Source: Schizophyllum amplum
Lineage: Eukaryota; Basidiomycota; Agaricomycetes; Agaricales; Schizophyllaceae
Reading direction: 5' to 3'
Length of the DNA: 33,771 bases
Assembly (NCBI GenBank): GCA_007026445.1
Contig: VDMD01000207.1
Location: 1-33,771, forward strand
A model generated the notes under the pieces. The model was not told the DNA's origin and did not search any database. It was given only the letters and a program-made list of their open reading frames with translations. The position numbers and the translations under genes were made by a program. Shown here one piece after another: positions 28,895-33,771 of this stretch; the stretch's first letter is position 1, and each line of letters opens with the position of its first letter.

Positions 28895-30738
28895 CTAACC
28901 GACGGCGGTGCCCAGCGGATCAGGCTGAGGCGCTTGACGGGCAAACGCCATAGCAGTCGAGGGTAGCATCCAAGGGGACTGATCCCCTTCCTTCATGACT
29001 TGGTACTTGTCCGATGCTATGTACGCCCGACCATTGTTATTCCACCCTCCATTGGCCCGTGACGCATGAGGGGGGGAGATGGTCCAGTACGAAGTACGCT
29101 CGGTCCCTTTCATGCATGGTTCGCCTGCGCATGACCACCACACGCCCGTCTTACCCGAATTTTTTGCCTGCTGCGAGATGACTTTCTGCATGTCGGCTGG
29201 AGCGCTGGGCAGGTGCTTGACCTCTCTCCATGTCCCGACGCGCAAGCAGTAGGGACACCGCACGGGAACAGGATTCCCATAGACCCAGGCCACCTTGTCG
29301 TGCGCGAGGTAATAGCGGATGGCTTCCGAGCCCGCCTTATCCTTCATCACGAAGACGAAGGACGGCGAATGCTGCATAGGAGGGCAGTTCATGGCAGCGT
29401 GCAGAACGTGGGTGGCCATCGGTGCCGCGATTTCAACCATATCGCGAGCCAGGAGCGACACGAATGAGGACAATTGACCCCATTGGAAGGCGGTGTGCTC
29501 CGGCGTTATGATAAACAGAGCATTGCGGAGATGAGATGCTGCCCAGAACGCCCTTACGGGCGGCAGACCGTCGTCGGTTGCCTTTTCGCTGACCCCCCCC
29601 GCTGCGTAGATGAAGAGCAGGTTGTTCTCCCCGATCCGTTGATGGATAGCGTCGACCACCCATGGAGGCAACAAGACCGCCATGCTCTGAATGGCAGTCA
29701 GCGTGAGCAGCGGACAGATCGCGTGGCACGACTCACCTCCTCCACTGGTGCCACGTAGCTCCTTGAGTCATCACCGCCCACGACGAGCCCTCGCCCCTGT
29801 ATGTTGTAGCATGCCGTGAATGACCACACCATACGATGGTTGCTGCAACGCCGGAGAGACGTCAGGTTGCTAGCACAAACAGGGACCAAAGCATGCGCAC
29901 CCTGAATGGACACCCTGGGACAAAAAGACAAGAAGCTTCTGCCGATACTCCTGTCGCCCTTGGTCCGTGTGCAGATCGTCGAACACTAAGTCACGAGGAC
30001 GGCGTGCCCAGGCCGAGCGGCCTGAAGGGCGGAGAACATCGTGCTTGCCAACGACCCCCGGAAAGGAGCATGCGCAGGCCGCACCACGACGAAGTAGATG
30101 AGTTGAAAGGGGTGTTCGGGCAAGACCTTGAAGGCCCTGGAGTTTCCAGTGAACCGCAGGGGAGATGGTGGTGAAAGTGCCGCCAGGCGGGACACAGTTA
30201 TAGAATTCTTCCCAAAGGGCTGCCAGGATGTCAGCGAAGCAGAGCAAAGGTTGTCTGGACAGAGCGCACTCACTGTGTACTCCTCCTTTTCGCCGAAGCA
30301 CTTCGGGCAGACGAAGCTTGCTTCATCACACGCTGCCTGCATGACTTCCGCAGGCCAATTGAAGGCCCGGAAGCAGTTCTCCAGGCAGACGTAGCGCTCG
30401 CACTTGCCGCAATGAGCCAGATGCGTAGACCCACAGCCGCAGACGTCGCAAAAAGGCTTGAGAGTGGCGTCAGCGCGTGCATATTCCGCGCCGGATATGA
30501 GACGCACCTCGGGGCTGCCCTCATACCGACTGCCACGGGGAAAGACAGCGCCTTTGTCCCAATAGCCGGTGACCCCTCCCCCGTCGAATAATTTATTCAC
30601 AGCGGCACCGAGGTCGATGGCCGCAGGGCCGCGGATCTCGTTCTCATCCGGCACCAGCAGTGGGGCGACGTTCGCATGCTCACATAGGCCGCACACCAGC
30701 GGACCATCACGAGCCCCACACACAAGGACGGCAGGCAT
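28895..30738 (-). CDS. Gene W: hypothetical protein with a RING/PHD-like cysteine cluster
   Basis: The ATG at 30738 opens exon 1 (30274-30738), which holds CDVCGCGSTHLAHCGKCERY, then VCLENC and CPKC, a cross-brace-like pattern of paired cysteines. It probably binds zinc and mediates protein contacts. The intron at 30220-30273 has a GTGAGT donor and a CTGGCAG acceptor. The next exon (down to about 29927) reads DLVFDDLHTDQGRQEYRQKL in a frame that does not fit this acceptor phase. An alternative acceptor near 30130 fits the phase but drops conserved-looking residues, so one junction is uncertain or frameshifted. A short exon ending YVAPVEE (to 29737) joins in phase to the last exon (28895-29686), which has a PVRCPYCLRVGTWREVKH cysteine pair and GVWWSCAGEPC. 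The function is unknown. The type resembles Agaricomycete-specific families. Confidence 0.6.
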
Positions 30739-30777
30739 TGTTTCAGTAAGGAGTGGCGGGGAGAAAAATGCGCGACC

Positions 30778-31309
30778 TCAAATTTCGGCCTCTTCGGGAA
30801 CGATATCCTTTTGGGAAGTGTCACGCTCGTTAGGGTTAGGGTTAACAACTACCGGACGCAAAAGGAATGGACATGACGGAGCTCCGACGGTTAACTGCAA
30901 GTCCTTTTTTCCAAAGGCAGCAAGGCAGAGTTGCCTGCGCCAATACATATGCGTAAAGTACGTGTAGGTAGGGAAAAAAAAGAAGAACAAGGTGGCCACC
31001 GTAAGTAAGAAGCGGTAGGTACAGAATGCGAACAGGGCGAGTGCGGGTGCCGTTTGTGCATGCTGACAATTATACTGAGTTACGGGAGCCAACCGTTGAA
31101 CTGCACGCCTCACCTGGGCCTGTGCATGGGCGTCGGCCAGCCAGCCGAAGTTCCGAGGTGTGCGCTCGTAGGGGCTCTGGGAAGGGTGGTGAGAGATGAT
31201 ACGACGCAGCGTGGGGAAATGTGAAGTTACGGATGCGATGGCGACCGAAGTGGGGCAAGAGGGCGGATGTCTGCTTGCGTTGCGCCTGGGGGAATTGAGT
31301 CAGCGGCAA
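30778..31309 (-). CDS. Possible small protein with one hydrophobic segment
   Basis: Two exons can be drawn: one ending ...RNFGWLADAHAQAQ near 31112, and one from about 31062 to 30778 beginning HAQTAPALALFAFCTYRF. They are separated by a 50-nt GTGAGG/TTGTCAG intron. The second exon has a hydrophobic stretch (LLTVATLFFFFFPTY) that could span a membrane. No start codon is certain and no family is recognised. The poly-T run that encodes the phenylalanines could equally be non-coding. Confidence 0.3.
30830..30844 (+). repeat. Interstitial telomere-like repeat
   Basis: TTAGGGTTAGGGTTA is two and a half copies of the canonical fungal telomere unit. It sits in ordinary sequence, so it does not mark a chromosome end. 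Confidence 0.85.
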
Positions 31310-32237
31310 GGGATGCCACAGTAGGAAAGCAGACCGTCAGCCGTGTCCCCACATCATAACCATGGGTGCTGCACCAGCGGAGCTACGTTAGACTCCCTGA
31401 CAACCTGAGGAGGCAAGCTGAGTCAGTCACATGCACGTCCCGGAAACCTCACCAAATCAGGGAAACCCACACCGCCCGCCATCGCCCGTCCGTACGCCTG
31501 TACAAGCCTGAGCAAAGCGGTCAACGAACTGGTTGTGAACAGAGCCATTATACCTAATCACACGCCAAACAGGGTCGACAACCTCCCCAGACCACGCGTA
31601 CCCCCAATGATGGTCTGCGCGGATGCCCCACTCATCATCGACGAGGCGGCCTATCAAAGAACAGACAGTTTCCGATTCGATGAACGGAGAGAACGTGCGA
31701 ACCCCCAATGCGATCTGCGCGGATGCCCCACTCATCATCGACGAGGCGGCCCCAGACACCCTAACAAAAACAGACAGTTTCCGATTCGATGAACGGAGTG
31801 AACGTGCGGACCCCCAATGACGGTCTGCGCGGATGCCCCACTCATCATCGACGAGGCGGCGCGCCTCCCCCCACGCATCAAATCAATGCGTGAGGCATAC
31901 AGACGCTCCATATGAGCGCCCCATGTCCCGACCTCTCCCTGCCACCACGATCGATACGGCTGCCAAAAGTCCTCCACCGCTCTGGCCAAGAGCGGGCAGA
32001 AGGACGAGCACGAGCTACAGGGCGTCCCCTGTAGCCAGCCCGACTTTGCCATACGTCCCGGGTGACAGACATGATGGTTCAAAAGGAAGAGATGCCCGGG
32101 TCATGTGCCGATCAGATCGGCTTATGTAGTTGTGATCGGTCACGTGTTGGTAATGACGCCATGCGTGGGCCGAACGCCGCCACGGTGGCGGTTTGCGTCC
32201 CCCCCAAGTCCCGCGTCTGCTTGAGTGCCGCTTCGCG
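31310..32237. other. Region without a confident gene, containing a tandem repeat
   Basis: A minus-strand frame at 31870-32030 (AVEDFWQPYRSWWQGEVGTW) looks coding-like, but it runs into the tandem repeat and has no clear partner exons. I cannot place it in a gene. Confidence 0.4.
31601..31860 (-). repeat. Tandem repeat, about 105 bp, two and a half copies
   Basis: Units start at 31601, 31702 and 31811, each with CCCCCAATG ... TCTGCGCGGATGCCCCACTC and then GACGAGGCGGC. The first two continue into ACAGACAGTTTCCGATTCGATGAACGG. The periods, 101 and 109 bp, are not multiples of three, so any protein read through them changes frame. One minus frame reads RLVDDEWGIRADHHWG. Confidence 0.92.
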
Positions 32238-33762
32238 ATGGCGTCGGTGTCCGTGGCGGTGTCGCTCCCCATTGAACTATGGCAACGTCTCATGACCTGC
32301 ACCTCCTCTGAAGCTTCTGCACCTGTTTTTGTCGACGTGGCGCGCGCACTCAGCCAACAACGCCCTCTCATTCAGAGTTCTTTGGCACGCCAGGCGACGA
32401 CCTCTGGCATGGGCAGGCGGCGCGCGAGCTCTTGGTCTAATTCTGTCACGCATGCCCCTGCTATCACGCCGCTGCCCCCGCTTCACAGCGTCGGCCCCGG
32501 CCCCGCTGGTACTGCTGACGCGGGCCAGCCGTTTCGCCAAGTCCCCGCCGCCACCACGTCCGCGCCAAAACGGTGCGGCCGTGCGACTGGTTCGTCATGC
32601 GAGCTCTTCGTTCCGCATGAAGTGCGCGCTCCGGCGGTCGCTGTCCCCTCTCCTGAACTATCCGCGTCTGAGCGATTGGGGCCCGAGAGGCTGTCGTCGG
32701 AGGAGTTGTGCGACGACTCCCTGAATGCACCCAGCGCAGTGGACCTATACGACGTTTCTGAGCGACAAGGCGACCTCATGGAGGACCCAACTTTCTCGCT
32801 GCCTGCTGCCGACCCGACATGGACTTCCCGACTTCGCGAACGTCGCCGAGCAGAGGGACGGGGGCGGCGCCGCCCCCGTCCCCTCCCCCCCCCGTAACGG
32901 CGGGGCAAGAAAGCGCAGAAACTCCAAAGAGCGTGCTAGTCGCCGGAACGTTCGCGCGCGTCGGGATAGAGCGGACGAGGAGGACTCTTCCAAGGGGGCC
33001 TCAGGAAAGCGGTGGCGAGTACAAGCAGAAGGCCCGCCTGTACAGGAAAACGCCGGGCTCTTGTTAGAACAGCTTTGCATCTGCCGCAGCGTCGAAACGC
33101 AGCAGACGCTGCGCGCCCTGCTGAACCCCCCAAAGACGCGGTCTGCACCCCCTCATCAGGAGATATCCTCCTTGAGAGGCATAGCTGCAGCCATTCAGGG
33201 GCTGGAGAATCGAGCATCACACGTTGAGCTCGCATTGTGCTTGGCATACGCGCAACTGGCACTGTACGTCGACTTGTGAGTCTGACCCGCAGTCGTTGAC
33301 CGCTCAAGCTGACCTTCGTCGTTGCGTTCCATTCCCTTATTTAGCGCGGACGAGAGGGCCTCAGAAGCAACCAGGATAAATCAAACTAGAGGTGGAGCCC
33401 GGAAGCAGGCGGCGCGCGCGTCGGCGGGGAGCCAAAGACGAGGAGCCAAACGCGCCGATCTGGCGATAGAGGCGGGTGTTCCTCTGCGCACCTTCGAGCG
33501 CTGGCTCTCCCAAGGAACGCGACTACTGTATCTCTGTGCCGCAGGTGAGACGGGACAAGCTTATGCGCAGCGAGGCGCAGGTTTTCTGATGCCAGTGATA
33601 GGGACACCTCTCATCATGGTTGTCCTCGCTGCAGGGAATCATCTTGGCGAGGCACGGCAGGGTAAGTACACAACATATCAGGACGTCATATCCATGGGGC
33701 TCCCTCTCCGCCGACCGGAAGGTCAGCGTTTGCCTTCTTTCGAGCCTTATCAGCATCTTTGA
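32238..33762 (+). CDS. Gene V: hypothetical protein of an Agaricomycete-expanded family, 3' end uncertain
   Basis: The ATG at 32238 starts SVAVSLPIELWQRL, which resembles the opening of an F-box, though only weakly. A Pro/Ser/Ala-rich linker follows. The frame then changes near the run of nine C at about 32887-32895; a missed intron or an indel would explain it. Downstream, an exon to 33275 (with LLEQLCICRSVETQQTLRAL) joins in phase over a GTGAGT/TTATTTAG intron to 33345-33544 (RTFERWLSQGTRLLYLCAAG). A further 57-nt intron leads to 33602 (GTPLIMVVLAAGNHLGEARQ). This helical tail pattern is common in uncharacterised mushroom proteins. The last exon stays open to a stop at 33762, but the true end may lie beyond the window. 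The function is unknown. Confidence 0.5.
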
Positions 33763-33771
33763 CGTCCTCCC

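Noticed and set aside
1..33771. CRISPR arrays, bacterial operons and ribosome-binding sites
   Set aside because: The sequence is eukaryotic with spliced genes. No spaced direct-repeat array is present; the only regular tandem arrays lack unique spacers.

Overview
This window is GC-rich nuclear DNA of a filamentous basidiomycete, almost certainly an Agaricomycete (mushroom or bracket fungus). Genes are cut by many 44-60 nt GT-AG introns. It holds a KDZ-type transposase with an N-terminal cysteine cluster next to a TET/JBP-like dioxygenase, a pairing known from mushroom genomes. Other genes resemble multi-exon hypothetical families that are expanded in Agaricomycetes. No rRNA, tRNA, CRISPR or bacterial-type gene is visible. 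All exon coordinates come from reading splice sites and checking phase by hand, not from transcripts.

The main result is a nest of four insertions that can be peeled apart from terminal inverted repeats and target-site duplications (TSDs). (1) A host gene, called X here, was hit at a TA by a 327-bp inverted-repeat MITE (7897-8223). (2) A non-coding element, A, then inserted into the end of that MITE (8227-28084; TSD ACAGTAT at 8220-8226 and 28085-28091). (3) A 16.7-kb KDZ transposon, B, inserted into element A (9334-26044; TSD CATAAGT at 9327-9333 and 26045-26051). (4) A 3.7-kb non-coding element, C, with 48-bp inverted repeats (10588-14319) inserted in an intron of a gene inside B. Removing the layers on paper gives intact reading frames for gene X (366 codons) and gene Z (1020 codons), which independently supports the boundaries.

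Element B carries five genes between roughly 270-bp inverted repeats. From left to right they are Z (minus, large hypothetical with a basic tail), a protein with one RNase H1 N-terminal/viroplasmin-like domain at each end (minus), a small basic protein with a repeated YYxRHK motif (minus), the TET/JBP-like dioxygenase (minus, with an apparent frameshift), and the KDZ transposase (plus). The last two share a 394-bp divergent promoter region.

Layout: 1-4416 is non-coding, repetitive and GC-rich. 4417-7024 is gene Y (724 codons, minus). 7260-7894 is the 3' part of gene X. 7897-28084 is the nested mobile DNA. 28091-28710 is the 5' part of gene X. 28895-30738 is a zinc-finger-containing gene W (minus). 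30739-32237 holds an interstitial telomere-like repeat, a possible small membrane protein and a roughly 105-bp tandem repeat. 32238 to the end is gene V (plus), probably incomplete at its 3' side.
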